Position numbers and translations under genes: made by a program | Notes under the pieces: model-generated | What the model saw: the letters and a program-made list of their open reading frames with translations, nothing else | What the model was told of the DNA's origin: nothing | Database searches by the model: none | Shown: piece after piece, positions 1-10,736 of the stretch | How positions within the stretch are numbered: the stretch's first letter is position 1 | How the letters are laid out: every line of letters begins with the position of its first letter | Assembly: GCA_037576195.1 (NCBI GenBank) | Contig: CM075103.1 | Location: 5,704,001-5,768,000, forward strand | Length of the DNA: 64,000 nt | Direction: 5' to 3' | DNA from: Phytoseiulus persimilis | Lineage: Eukaryota; Arthropoda; Arachnida; Mesostigmata; Phytoseiidae

Positions 1-527
1 GTCGTTGTGGTTGTTTGTTGGAGTGTACATGATGAGTATTAATAGGAGCTGGTTCCGAAGATGACCCGTTTTTCTTCGAGGTCTTCCCTGAGAAGAATCA
101 GAAAACGTAAATCAGATGGAATCAGATACCTCCGATCCCGCCCCGTTGAGAAGTTTCGAGCGAAAACGAGATTGGTCAAGTCGAAGGGCCTCAGAAGTTG
201 GGGCGGACACGATCGCTCGCTTTTTTTCGATGCGTCCAGATAGAACGTCATTATGTCATCGGCATAACTCTTGCCGATGAATTTTCCAGCACCAGTGGTG
301 GAGCGCATGAATGGCCAGACTCGGTCTGGTCGCTGCGGAAACGGTAACCCACTTTTGACACTATCCGCCATAATATGTTACATCTTGGCGTACTTCGCCA
401 TAACGCATCCTCCAGCTCCATGCGGGATGATTTAAATTTTCAACTGGGATATTCGCCCAGGATCCGTGTTGACGACAACGAAAGTCATTTGAAAAATATC
501 TTGAAAGCCCGTGGGCCGCATTCTGGC

Positions 528-1252
528 TCAGTGCTCCACGCGAGTGAGATGGTATGTCCGACTCGTATTGGCGCTCACACCATCTCTCACGGTCCGGAAG
601 TTAGGCACGGGTCCTTGCCCCTTGTTTGGAACCCTTCCTAGGGCTCGTATTTCGCCATTTTCTGAAGGTTCCTCCTTTCTTTCCCTCCTGTTTTGCGGAG
701 CGCTTCCTTGGACCTCGTCAACTGATCTTGCCATGACCATTAGAGCCACATCAACGGCATTGGCAATACTGTGCACTCCCTCAGGGTGTGTCAGCCGGAG
801 CATCGAGGTATATTCCAAATTCCACAGGGTCGGGATGCGTGATCTTCCCTCTGGAAGCAGGCCTCGCCTCCCATGTGATCATGAGGATTGTCGCACCGGA
901 TTTGGTCGAAGACGTTTGTTGGTTCGCAATGGTTTACGACAACGCTTCCCCAGAGCGGCAACGAGACGCAGGACTTCATTCCTGGGACCCAACTCTGTGG
1001 TATTGCCGCCGTCATTTTGTGTCTTCTCCTGGCCTCGTCCATGTTCCATCGATTTTCTAGCTGGGATGAAAGGATTCTCACGGGGTGGGATGAAGTATGC
1101 TGTCTTGGAAGTGCTCGACGGGCGATTCCCCACTCGATGTATTTGAACGCAGTTTTCAAGTCCACAATTTCTACGAAATATCTTCTTCGGTCTCTCCATG
1201 ATTTGAGTTTTCCAGCGGCCACTGCGTCAGTCACTCTCCTGATGGTACTCAT
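528..1252 (-). pseudogene. LINE reverse transcriptase fragment
   Basis: Two overlapping minus-strand frames carry RT palm segments. The first has TDAVAAGKLKSWRDRRRYFV followed by VDLKTAFKYIEWG, matching the region around the first catalytic Asp (the usual form is a D-V-x-N-A-F stretch). The second has IANAVDVALMVMARSVDEV at about 767-711, a decayed version of the YADD box (here A-V-D) with its following beta strand. The two segments lie in different frames and the catalytic YADD is lost, so this is a pseudogene. It belongs to the same decayed element as the endonuclease fragment to its right. Confidence 0.6.
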
Positions 1253-1400
1253 AGTTGATCTGCCTGGCCTGGAGCCAAATTCTGTCTCTGCCAGCCCGTT
1301 GCTCTGTTACCGTTGCGTGTTACTCGTCTTGTAGTCTTCTGTTTTAAAACTGTCTCCACTGCCTCCGCTATCGTGGTTGAGTAGTTACCGTAATGTCTAT

Positions 1401-1783
1401 ATAGGAGGTCTGCGTTCCCCTGTCGAGTTTCGAAGTTTCAGAATGTAGAGGCCGCTCGCCGCAAACGTTTCCTCGTCCTCCCGGGTGGTGTTCTCACTCC
1501 CTCAAGCCAACGAGGAGGCGTGGAGTTTGCCTGTCAGCAGCCACGCTACGGCTGTTTTGGTGCTGATCTGCCTTCTCAATCGTTCAAGGTGAATTGTAAA
1601 CCCTTCGATCGGCTTGTTGGGGTAGAAGGAGTAGCTTAGAATGTTGAAGTTGCCCGTGAGTGCGACTTTCCCACCTCTACATACGAGATTGACGGCCCAG
1701 GGAGTTGGGTCCTGCTTTGGTCCTGTTGGGCTGCAGTGGCTTTTTTGATAGGCCCGATGCCTGTGGCCCCTTTCTTCTCTCAA
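1401..1783 (-). pseudogene. LINE endonuclease (APE-type) fragment
   Basis: The minus-strand translation contains a stretch reading like the middle of an APE endonuclease: a beta-strand segment ending in LSYSFYPNKPIEGF, then LERLRRQ, then the degenerate motif LLTGKLHASSLA where the family has an LTGDFNAHS-like motif before a Trp. The expected Trp codon is now TGA. After it the frame reads GSENTTREDEE and GLYILKLRNS, where the family has a WGS-TT-RG-like stretch and a GL-LN-like stretch. Loss of the GDFN Asp and Asn plus the stop argue that it is inactive. Function is inferred from motif order, not from any search. Confidence 0.6.
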
Positions 1784-2569
1784 CAGATTTGTCTCCCACG
1801 CTCTGCGAGTTCCCTCTGTATTTCTGGTAGCTTGGGCTCTTCCTCAGTGGGATCTTTGTCCAGTCCACGAATCATGACTGCCTCTGAAAGTAGGATGCCT
1901 CGGATTTCAGCTTCCAGCTCAAGTTCTTCAGTGATATTTGCGACCAGTTTCTGCTGCGTTCCATTTCTGTCATGTCGAACCTGAAGCCTTGGCCCGTTTC
2001 CAGTCTATTTTGCTCCTCCGATGTCGATTCCTAGGTACGTGGATGAGGGCCTTGTCACTCCGCTGGCGTTGATATTTTCCTGAGCCCTCGAGCGACTTTC
2101 TGAAGAGTCATCGCGAAATCTCAATGGGACATTTGCTTCGAGTATCTCAACTATCGAATGTCGCTCGTCTCCGCTGTCGTCGGTTTCTTCGTACCTGATG
2201 AAGGTGCTTGATACGAACAATGCTGTGGCAACAAGGTCCCCCACCCTAGCGCGCCGAGCTTTTGGAATGCCGGGAACAATTTAGAGAGTCGCTCCGCTGG
2301 GCTCGTGGTGCGGTTGTCCTCCTCGTTTCCTGAGACAGGCAGTATCCGGGCTCTTTCACTGTTCCCTGCGAGACCAGCCTTCGAGATTTTATTTTCTCAA
2401 AGGTCTGTCTCGGCCCGTTATCCACGGCCAGGGTGACGTTTTTGTCAATGTCTTCCGCAAAGAGAGTCTGGCTCTGATCGCCTCAGACTCTCTGTCTTCC
2501 TGTTTTCTCCTCGGCATCTCTTCTCCGCTTGCTGTGTGGTTCTTGAGTTTGATGAGCTCTTCTCACGGC

Positions 2570-2577
2570 TTTATAAC
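2570..2577. repeat. Target-site duplication, left copy
   Basis: TTTATAAC directly abuts the left terminal inverted repeat of the hAT-type element and is identical to the right copy at 3273-3280. Confidence 0.88.
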
Positions 2578-2589
2578 CAGAGTTGGGCA

Positions 2590-2796
2590 GATTCGAATCA
2601 TTTTGATTCGAATCTCCTCTGATTCGAATCATTGGATTCGAATCAGATCGGATCAGATGTGATTCGATAGCTTCTGAGTCGAATCATTCTGATTCGAATC
2701 ATTTCTGATTCGAATCAAGTGATTCGATGATCCTGATTCGAATCATTTTTGATTCGAACCAGAGGATTCGAATCATGTTCTGATTCGAATCCCAAC
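2590..2796. repeat. Left arm: array of the palindrome GATTCGAATC
   Basis: About a dozen full or near-full copies of GATTCGAATC (or GATTCGA halves) are spaced by 2-8 bases. The unit is its own reverse complement, so every copy can pair with every other, within this arm and with the right arm at 3044-3260. Confidence 0.9.
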
Positions 2797-2832
2797 TATA
2801 TATGATCGGCTTAGTTTGTCAGTTTGTCCGCA

Positions 2833-2990
2833 CATTACTTTCCAACTCTGGAGGGGTGATTCCGAGACCAATCTGGCCATTACTTCCCAACTCTGGAGGG
2901 GTGATTCCGTGACCAATCTGAGCATTACTTCCCAACTCTGGGAACAACTGGGAAGTAATGCTCAGATTGGTCTCGGAATCACCCCTCCAG
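2833..2990. repeat. 45-bp tandem units and a 42-bp hairpin at the centre of the hAT-type element
   Basis: Three successive units begin at CATTACTT (2833, 2878 and 2923), giving an exact 45-bp period with few changes. The last unit runs into a hairpin: the left stem 2893-2934 and right stem 2949-2990 are reverse complements over 42 bp with one mismatch, around a 14-base loop. Immediately to the right, 2991-3030 holds another unit-like segment with TTGAAAAGTATGGTCAGA, which recurs (as its complement) in the 45-bp minisatellite near 57 kb. Confidence 0.85.
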
Positions 2991-3043
2991 CTTTTGAAAA
3001 GTATGGTCAGACTGGTCCCGGACTAAGCCGAGTATATGTAGTA

Positions 3044-3260
3044 AGGATTCGAATCAGAGTGATTCGAATCGTGTGATTCGAATCGGATGATCGATCCTGA
3101 TTCGAATCAAAATGATTCGAATCACTTTTGATTCGAATCAGCCTGATTCGACGGTTTTTGATTCGAATCACTTTTGATTCGATGTTTCTCGATTCGAATC
3201 AGGTGATTCGAATCAACTTGATTCGAATCAAAAGTGATTCGAATCAAAGTGATTCGAATC
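3044..3260. repeat. Right arm: array of the palindrome GATTCGAATC
   Basis: This is the counterpart of the left arm, with the same palindromic unit at irregular short spacing, ending at the right terminal inverted repeat. Together the arms give the element its foldback character. Confidence 0.9.
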
Positions 3261-3272
3261 TGCCCAACTCTG

Positions 3273-3280
3273 TTTATAAC
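3273..3280. repeat. Target-site duplication, right copy
   Basis: TTTATAAC directly follows the right terminal inverted repeat of the hAT-type element and is identical to the left copy. Confidence 0.88.
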
Positions 3281-4100
3281 CTTGCTCTGAGTTTTCCTCA
3301 GATGGTTTCCAGACCTCCTGGAGCATCCATCTCTGAGCTATTCTCAATGTCCTTGATGGTGTCACCGACCAGTACAATGATGTCTCTTTTCACTCTCTCC
3401 ACCGCTCTTGTGAGCTTAGCAGTTATATGTTCGACCCTTATTGCTGTAGTCTTCATCTCTGTTTCTCTGAGATAGCGGACTTTTTTTCCTGATGATTCCG
3501 ATGTGGTCTACAATGATTTCTTCGATTTCGGGCATGGTGTCTTCATCCAGGTTTCGTCGTCGTTGCTCCCTTTGCGCACTCTGTCCCTCATGGACAGGCA
3601 TCGAGCTCGTGTTCCTGTACATTGGAGTTCAGGGGATGTGCGTTCTCTTTCGAGGGGAAGTCCTGCCCCTACTTTCTTGACAGCTGAATAGTGAATCTCT
3701 CTCATCTTCGGCACCGATGGCTTGCCTGTTACCATTATCTTTCGGACGCTTCCGTTCCCTGCTGTATCCGGCGGGCTCTGTGCTCCCCTCGGGAGGCGCA
3801 ACCTTCGCCTGTTTCGGCGCCTTTTTTAAGAGATTGACTCGCTTTGTAGTCGTTCCCTCGGCTTCCATGATCTCAGTTCCGTCGATCTCTATTATTATCA
3901 TCGTGTCTGTTGTTACCTCCCCCATGGCGATCGCTTTCCGGTTTTCCGGTTGATTGTGGGTTTCTTACGTTCCCTCGGTCAGCTCGTGTCTCCCGAAAGT
4001 GTGATTTCTCTGTCCTAGGTCCGGAGTAGTCTCCTACGTGTTCATCTTTCCGCCTTGTTCGACCATCTCCTGCCTTCCTGCGGGGCGTTGGATTTCTCAC
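3281..4100 (-). pseudogene. LINE ORF1-like charged segment, 5' part
   Basis: Four short overlapping minus-strand frames here encode very hydrophilic sequence rich in Arg, Lys, Glu and Asp, with no membrane or enzyme motif. The position just upstream of the endonuclease fragment and the composition fit a gag-like ORF1 of the same LINE. No zinc knuckle (CCHC) is visible. The segment is separated from the rest of the LINE by the hAT-type insertion. Assignment rests on position and composition only. Confidence 0.35.
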
Positions 4101-4190
4101 CCTTTCGGCCCATACCGCACCACCGGATCTCGGGAGACTCCCGGCAGCTATGATGTTGCCGCTTCTGGACCCTTCCCACTCGATCAGGGC

Positions 4191-7163
4191 TAAGTCAGCT
4201 AACCGGGTTGCTATGTCTATGCAAACATTTGACCTTTCCGGGGGGAGGGGGGTCGGTCAAGAGTCTTCGTGTTTCTTCACCCCATCCAGCCTGTGTCGAG
4301 CCTCTAGCAGCAACGGCTGAGGAAACCTCCTCGAACTGAACCAAGCCGACCCGGATTGAATATCCGAGCTTCTTCGAATCCGGAATTCCTGCCAGAATCG
4401 ACTGTACGTTAATCGAGCGTGAATCAAACGTAGCCAAGTTCCGAACTCCACCTTGGGCGAAGCATCAGTTGTATCAGGAGAGAGATGATTTTGATGGATA
4501 ACCGCCGGGATTGACCAAGCAGTCTCTCCGAGAGCCGTTGTTTGAAGAGAAACCCAGAAGATCAACTGAAGGCGAGATCCCAGTCTTGAATTTCACTGTT
4601 GAGACCAAACGTGCCTCCGTATGAGAGCCTTCCCCCAGAGAAACCTAGGAGACAGTGCTCTCCTGGCCCTGGCAGGACCTCTAACTGTTCAGACAACGCC
4701 ATGTGGAACAGAACCCACAAAATGGAAAAGAACATATTAACTATCGCTGTAGTACATAGAGAACCGAGAAACACAATAGATTGGGATTGAATCTAAGAAA
4801 ACTGGGAGAGGGAGATCAATGATCGGCTGCAAAGCTTCTTACATCAGAGGGACGTCTGAGGAAAATGTAACATTGAAATCTCAAACCATATCTGGACCGA
4901 TGAATGACATGCCGTACCATGCCAGGATGTTGGCAACGGGGGTTGACAAAAAGTAGGAAGAACCTTGTGGATTATTTCCCGAGAGTTCAGACCTGGGTAG
5001 CTTCACGCCTGCCCCGGGCGTCCAGAAACTTGCTGGCAAGTCGCCCGACGGGCTCTGGAAATGTCCACGAGGCAGATGGGACTTTCGTTGCTCGAGCTCT
5101 GGCTTCGAATGAAGTATGTCTGGGTTAGGAAAACAGTCTCAGAGAGAGGAATCACACCAAGAGGCTCGTACAGCAGTGGGAGAAAGAAACTACAAATATC
5201 CGCTGAGACAACTCGCCACTGAAACGAAAGTGTCATGTATATGAGGATAAATAAATACCAATACCAATCTGTCGCGGTCAAGGCATTCCGATCCTCTGGC
5301 GTTGTCTCTGTCGACCCTTCGGAACCTCTATGTCTCCAGCGGAGGGTGAGTAGAGCTTGGAAGTTGAGGCATTCACCATTTTGTATCTTCCATCTATCCA
5401 TGTAGGGAGATGGATAAATGAGTCCCTGATGGCTGAGTTTATCAGTTTCCATGTCGATGACGCATGATTCATCAATCTATCCATCCATCCACCACAAAAT
5501 CCATGGATTGATGGATGATGATAAATGAATAATGCCTGAACTTCCAAGTTCTAATGATGAGTCTCGAATTAATTTCGTATCATAGACGATGATACATGAT
5601 AACTGAGCGATGGTGGGGAGTTTTTATGTTCTGAAACATATCGGGAACGTGAACTCGTAAAACACGACGGACTCTTGGCCGGCGCTCGGACTCTAGAATG
5701 GATATGCGGGGTGGTCCATTCAGGTCGGTAATTTCCGACCTTCTCCTCCTCCTCCAGTATTATCTCGGCGAAGAATGTGACGAATTTGGTCGATGAATCG
5801 CGCAGTTCGATAGAGATTTGCGTTACACAGAGTTGCTCAAGCTTGACCCATTAACGGACGGAACCGCCGATACGCACCCTATGTGCAGCTGAACAGCCCG
5901 ATGTTGCACCGCACACTCGGTTTCAGCGTGTGTTCTTTGAGGCAGAGAGGAGGAACTGGGGGACAGTCTCGTCCCCACGACGCTCGAAGCAGAAAGCGCC
6001 GCGCGCAAGAAGCTACGAGTCGATTCGTGTATAGAGATACATGTGCCCTCGATGATATTTCATTACTGACGGCCGGGGCGGTCTGGTTTGCGCTGCAATA
6101 AACCAGGCAGCGGGCGCTGTATGTCTCGTTGGAAAAACGTTTACCCATTTGTTTCTTGGGAGGTCCCCGCCAACCGGTTGTGGATACGTCAAATTTCAAC
6201 CCATCTAGCTTTTTCGGTTGAGAGTTGTGACTCGACGCGGGAAAGGCTACCGCCCTCATGCACCTACATCGCGCTGAAATTGGTTCAGAGCTCGAAGAAG
6301 GGCGAGCGATCGTGCTGGCCTCAGAAGTTGCCGATTACTCGACAGGATCTCGTCCTCTTTTCACTCGGGAGCTCCACACTGGGGCAGTCAGGATCAACTG
6401 AAGAACTATGCACGATCGGATTTTCTGCGAATTCGGCTCTCTCTGAGGATTTAAGGGGTGAAGGGCAAAGAGAATACATTTTCGAGAAATCAGCGATCCC
6501 GGAGCCTGATACGCTCGCGTGGCTTCCTTCAAGCTCTGAGACGATTTTTGCGCGAGCTCGGCACTTGGAGCGGTATCCTTCCCCGCATAGTACCAAACCT
6601 GAACGAGCTCGATCGGTTGATCACAAAGATTTCTTCGCTCGGTTGAAGGTGACCTTCCAGAAGAAGAAGGTCAAGTTGGAGTCGCTGTGGGATATGCAGC
6701 TTCCGATCGCTCTGCAAAGGTGCGTCGCTAGAGTTCCTGAGTGAGTGAGAATACGACCGAACTGTACTAATACACCTTCTCTGTCATTCTCCTTCGACGA
6801 GGCTGAGATCAGTGATCCATTTCCAGTGATCCCTCCCGGGGCCATGGGAGTGGAAGCATCAAGTGAATGCGACCACAACTTCAGGGCGGTGAACTGCCCT
6901 AATCGAGGGATTCCAGCGCTGGCTCAACATTGCCCCGCTGTTTGCCCTAGCGACCGACGATGACATGCTCGTATCTCACAGCTCTAGCGCGCATGCGTGC
7001 AGCTTGAATCCGACCGCCTGTCGTCTGCTTTGAACGCTGCTTCAAAAGATTGTGTTTTGCCGGTGTCAGCCGCTCATAGCCAGAGCGCTGCACTGGTGTC
7101 GACTCGCGGAACATTCAAGTATTGAAACTCTTCTTGTGTGGAAACCTCCTCATCGCTGGGAAG
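4191..7163. other. Intergenic stretch, no gene supported
   Basis: Open frames here are short or have no recognisable content. A 218-codon plus-strand frame at 6088-6744 has no domain, no repeated composition and no splice context, so I do not call it a gene. A 70-codon minus-strand frame near 4,560-4,770 begins with a hydrophobic stretch but has no further support. The only structure is a foldback repeat at 5353-5551. The last part must hold the promoter and 5' UTR of RBMX2. Confidence 0.5.
5353..5551. repeat. Small foldback repeat, about 200 bp
   Basis: The ends GAGCTTGGAAGTTGAGGCAT and (as the complement of the right end) GAACTTGGAAGTTCAGGCAT form imperfect inverted repeats of about 22 bp. 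Between them lie repeated ATCCATC/GATGGAT tracts that also pair with each other. It resembles a small MITE or decayed palindrome. I see no clear target-site duplication. Confidence 0.5.
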
Positions 7164-10100
7164 ATGAATCCCCTAACGTGAGTTACTTGAATTCCCTGAA
7201 GCAGACTTCCCTATGAACGAGGAAACCTCGGTGGAAAATCGATAAAGTTTTCCCTGCGGGCCACGGTTGGAGAATTGCGGAGGAGACTGTGGTCCAACGC
7301 GGCGGCAAACGTTTCGGTTCCGAGAGGAACTCCTCGATATATTGCAGTATGGCTGCGAAAACTATCTCTGGAGAATACATGGGATCTGCGCTGTGTATTG
7401 ACGGCCCGCGTCATTTTCAGGAACGTCAAAAACCTTCAAAAAATAAATGAGAGGGAGCTCAAGATGGGCCTCACTGGCCATGCGAAAAGCTGGCACTCGA
7501 AGTACAAACACTCGGCGTGGATATATTTCGGCGGTGTGAGTTTCGATCTCACTGAAGGGGATCTGTTGTGCGTATTCTCACAGTAGGTTTCTTCCGAAAA
7601 CCCATCTACGATGCAATGATTTCGAGTCTGAATACAGTAATCATTGATCTCAACGAAATTCTCGGAAATGAAGACCATATTTTTGCTCCCTTCAGATACG
7701 GAGAAATCGTGAACATCAACCTAGTAAGGGACAAGAATACTGGGAAGAGCCGCGGCTTTGGATTCTTGTGCTACGAGGATCAGAGGTCGACCATACTCGC
7801 CGTCGACAACCTCAATGGGGCCAAGGTGAGCTCAGTTTAGTCTAACTGTCCTTCCCGTCTCTTCGAGCATCCCGAGCTGGAACCACGGTTCGAATCATCC
7901 AGATCATTGCGATGGGGCCCAAGTCACATCCAGAAGACTCGAAGAGCTGAAACTCACTCTCCTACACTCGGAATTTCACAGATCTGCAATAGAATATTCC
8001 GCGTGGATCACGTGGAGAACTATAAGCCACCAAAAGACAGCGAGGAGCACGACGAACTCACCAAGCTTCTCCACGAAAAAGGCTGTGCGCCAGAAGTCTT
8101 CGCCGCGCAGAACAAACCCGAAGATGATGGGGGCTCTCTGAGCGGCGAGGACGACAAGGAAGAAAAGGCTAGACGCAAAGAGCTCAGGAAAGAGAAGAAG
8201 CGGGCCAAAAAAGCCAAGAAAAAGCTGAAAAAAGAGCAGAAGAAGAAGCTGAAGGCGCTCAAAAAGCAATCCAAACAAAAAGACAAAAGCGACTCCAGTT
8301 CTTCCTCAGACCCCGACTCGAGATCTTCTTCGCCCAGTTCTGACGAGGTCCGCAGACCAGAGGTGAAAACCGAACCAATGGATGAGACTGTCGCCGAAAT
8401 CAGCGACGCGACGAGGAGGTAAATCTACGGTTCCGTTTCTCATCACTCTTGATCGCTTCGCTCTTTGAAACCCCGTTTCTCTGAATCTTTTGCTCCCCAA
8501 AGGGGGAAAATTTGCCGCAAATCAGAATTCTTTCAATGCTCTGTGTGGAAAAGAGGCCTTAGGCTGGATATCGCTGTCACACGTCTAGGGCAGCAAACGT
8601 TAAGGATGATCGCCATTCGAATTCGTCGAGCTAGATGTGGCCAGTCTCCGTTGAGAGCCATCCGATGAACTGGATGGACCTCGCTGTAAATCATATTGTG
8701 GTTTTCTTCGTTGAGATTCTAATACCCAGACACTCTCGTGTAATGGTTCAATGTGGAAGATGAAGTGTCCACTGCTAGTTCTTCACGAATGCACAGAACC
8801 ATGCGAATCGACCGCTGTTGTTTCGGTCATACTCAACGCTGAGCTCACCTGCAGAGAGGCCTGAAATTCTTCGGGATTGCCTCTCTGACTCGGTGCCTGC
8901 AGAGACACCATGATCATTTCGGGAGCTCGTGGGTGTGCGACATAAAGCCGGATAGTCTAGATCGGCTTGATCTCGGGAGTTGAGCAGTAGTCGATTTCTG
9001 CCATTTGCCTCTTTCTCGCTCCTCAGATGCTCACTCACCGATGAGAGCAAAGAGCTTCTCATAGTCCCGCTAATTCCTCCGCGTTTTCGCTTCGGTTTCG
9101 AAGATCGGGAGTTAATCGTTCATCATTAATTATCTGCTTTCCAACTGGGCTACAGAATCGTTTTCGTGAAACACTCTGCCGAGAAGAAGGCTCCCTGATC
9201 GCCTTCGCGAATCCCACGGACTTCAAGAGAGGCGATTATTTGACCAATCTTCTCTTCAGTTTCTGATCAGTCTCTTCCCCCATCCCGGAAATCTTTCTCA
9301 CTCATTGTCTCCGATCGCGAAAACATCGGTGAAGGTTGCGAGTCTTCAGCCAAATGACGCACTCCCATGGAAGCATCAACAAGGAAAATGCCATCGAGTT
9401 CCTGGTTTTCTAAACGTGTGCCACCGTTCGTTCAACTAGGTCGGAAGTTCCCAATAAGGATTCGAGGGTCCCGAAAATCGAAGGCGTCAACATCGACATC
9501 GATACGAAACTGAACATAAAGCGGGAACCAAGCGAAACATCCACCCGCACTCGGTTAGTTCACATTAGTTTGATACAATAACCGCCCGTCTGTCTGTGGT
9601 CTTGCTTACTTCCTCGCCTGTTTACTCGGCCGACAGCGGAGACGAGAAGAACGCTCTCTGACAATAAGATATCGTCTGTCGATCTAAATATATGAGCAGC
9701 CAGCTATTCGCAAGGTTGGACAATGGAAAACACTCGCTTGGAGTGGTCTGTCTCTTCCTAAATAACTGGTGTAGCGTTACAAGTATCGGCTTAGTTAGCT
9801 TGTGTCCGCGACAGTTTCGCCTGAAATGAGTTCCGAATCCGATACCGAGATAAGCTCACGCAAACTACCCATCCAACGACATCTACCGTACCGCATGGTG
9901 TCTGATTTATTGGTCAAGATCGAATATAGTCTGTCAGCTCACCAACCAGCTTGTTTGGCGTAAAACCCATCCTTCAGAGTGCGGGACAGGAGAACTCCAC
10001 CAGGAAATTCAAGGTATCAGCCCCTGAGGAGGTCCCGGTGAGTCGAGACGGTCCCGGTGTACGATGAAGCTGAACTTGAACGAGAGGGATACGCGTGAAA

Positions 10101-10678
10101 AAATCAGGTACAAATCCGACGTTTCTAAGCGAACTTCGCCCGTTTCCAGATCCCCTCCCTGGAAACACCGGTCGAGAAGTCCACCAGTGAAATCTTCTCA
10201 TAGATCGCCTGTTCGAAAGCACCACACTCGGAGGTATTTATCTTTCCGAGTTGGGAAGTTCCACTGTGGGATTCTCACGCCTGTAATACTTAGTCTATGC
10301 TTTCCCGATCCTTCCAGAGATTCTCGCAGTCGCTCGCCGGAATATCGACCCAGGAGGCCTCATCGACGGTAGGAAACTCGTGTTTCCCCCCGAGGCACCC
10401 GGCTGGCTGCTCGACTTCCCCGATCTGGGCCACGTGGGAGGTGCAGGGCTAGGAACGAGATGACCCTGGCCTGGTTCTCGGGATATTCGATCGTAAAAAT
10501 TCCCGAACGCCGATCGAGCTCCCGAAAACTCGAATATGAGCGCGGCTTTTGGTCAACGTGACAACAGTTTCAGCGGGATCGTCCCCATTCTAGATCAAAG
10601 AGTCCTCGTGGTCGGCACCGTTCGTCGAGAGCTGGCCACAGGTCGGGGAGTCGGTTGCCGGACGCGCGGAGGAGTTAA
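7164..10678 (+). CDS. RBMX2: RBMX2 / Ist3-Snu17 homologue, RRM spliceosome protein, 9 coding exons
   Basis: Exons: 7164-7177, 7421-7582, 7696-7825, 7982-8418, 9440-9553, 9978-10037, 10150-10233, 10318-10368, 10594-10678; 378 residues. It starts MNPLT, as animal RBMX2 does, followed by an NERE-type stretch and WHSKYK-SAWI. The RRM covers about residues 36-112 with RNP2 IYFGGV (39-44) and RNP1 RGFGFLCY (78-85), and with YGEIVNINLVRDK and CYEDQRSTILAVDN, all nearly as in human. After RVDHVENY-PPKDSEE comes a Lys/Glu-rich coiled stretch, then an acidic Ser-rich part and a C-terminal Arg-Ser tail. RBMX2 is the RRM subunit of the RES complex (with BUD13 and SNIP1/Pml1), which acts in the nucleus in the activated spliceosome. 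All junctions keep frame. Exon 5 has the weakest acceptor; exons 5-8 are RS-tail exons of 51-114 nt. The first four exons are very secure, the tail slightly less so. Confidence 0.9.
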
Positions 10679-10730
10679 ACACGACCGTGAAACAAGCTGT
10701 CAATGGGAAGCTGGAGGAGACTTCTTCCGA

Positions 10731-10736
10731 AATAAA
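10731..10736 (+). terminator. Poly(A) signal of RBMX2
   Basis: AATAAA lies 53 bases after the RBMX2 stop codon in the same orientation; it gives a short 3' UTR. Confidence 0.7.

Larger units (their letters stand above)
2578..3272. mobile_element. Non-autonomous hAT-type foldback element (695 bp) with 8-bp target-site duplication
   Basis: The element starts CAGAGTTGGGCAGATTCGAA and ends with the inverted form of the same sequence, TTCGAATCTGCCCAACTCTG. It is flanked on both sides by the perfect 8-bp duplication TTTATAAC (2570-2577 and 3273-3280). CAG-type ends with a GGG core and 8-bp duplications are the hallmark of hAT transposons. There is no transposase: the arms are dense arrays of the palindrome GATTCGAATC separated by short spacers, and the centre (about 2,830-3,050) holds 45-bp repeats and a long hairpin. 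The element sits inside the ORF1-like part of the decayed LINE, so it inserted after that LINE. The intact duplication suggests the insertion is not very old. Confidence 0.88.
1..4190 (-). mobile_element. Decayed non-LTR retrotransposon (LINE, R1-like), interrupted by a hAT-type element
   Basis: Read on the minus strand this region has the order of a LINE. A hydrophilic, charged ORF1-like segment (about 4,100-1,990, split by an inserted element) is followed by an endonuclease fragment (about 1,780-1,400) and then a reverse-transcriptase fragment (about 1,250-530). All parts are broken by stops and frameshifts, so the copy is dead. The RT wording and the APE-type endonuclease followed by RT suit the R1/Jockey-like lineages; the exact clade is inference. 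The right-hand limit is approximate because I see no clean 5' end or target-site duplication. The 3' end lies beyond the left edge of the window. Confidence 0.7.

Noticed and set aside
39-371. SYADD motif in a minus-strand frame, at first taken as the RT catalytic box
   Set aside because: The better-matching, decayed RT box (A-V-D context) lies upstream at about 767-711 with proper flanking strands; the surroundings of this SYADD do not resemble RT.
2590-3260. CRISPR-like array (regular short repeats with spacers)
   Set aside because: Repeats are 10-bp palindromes with irregular 2-8-base spacers, inside hAT-type termini, in a eukaryotic genome.
4562-4774. Small secreted protein with a hydrophobic N-terminus on the minus strand
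   Set aside because: 70 codons, no recognisable mature part, no promoter or splice support.
6088-6744. 218-codon plus-strand open frame
   Set aside because: No recognisable domain, no splice or composition support, in a gap where such frames occur on several strands.
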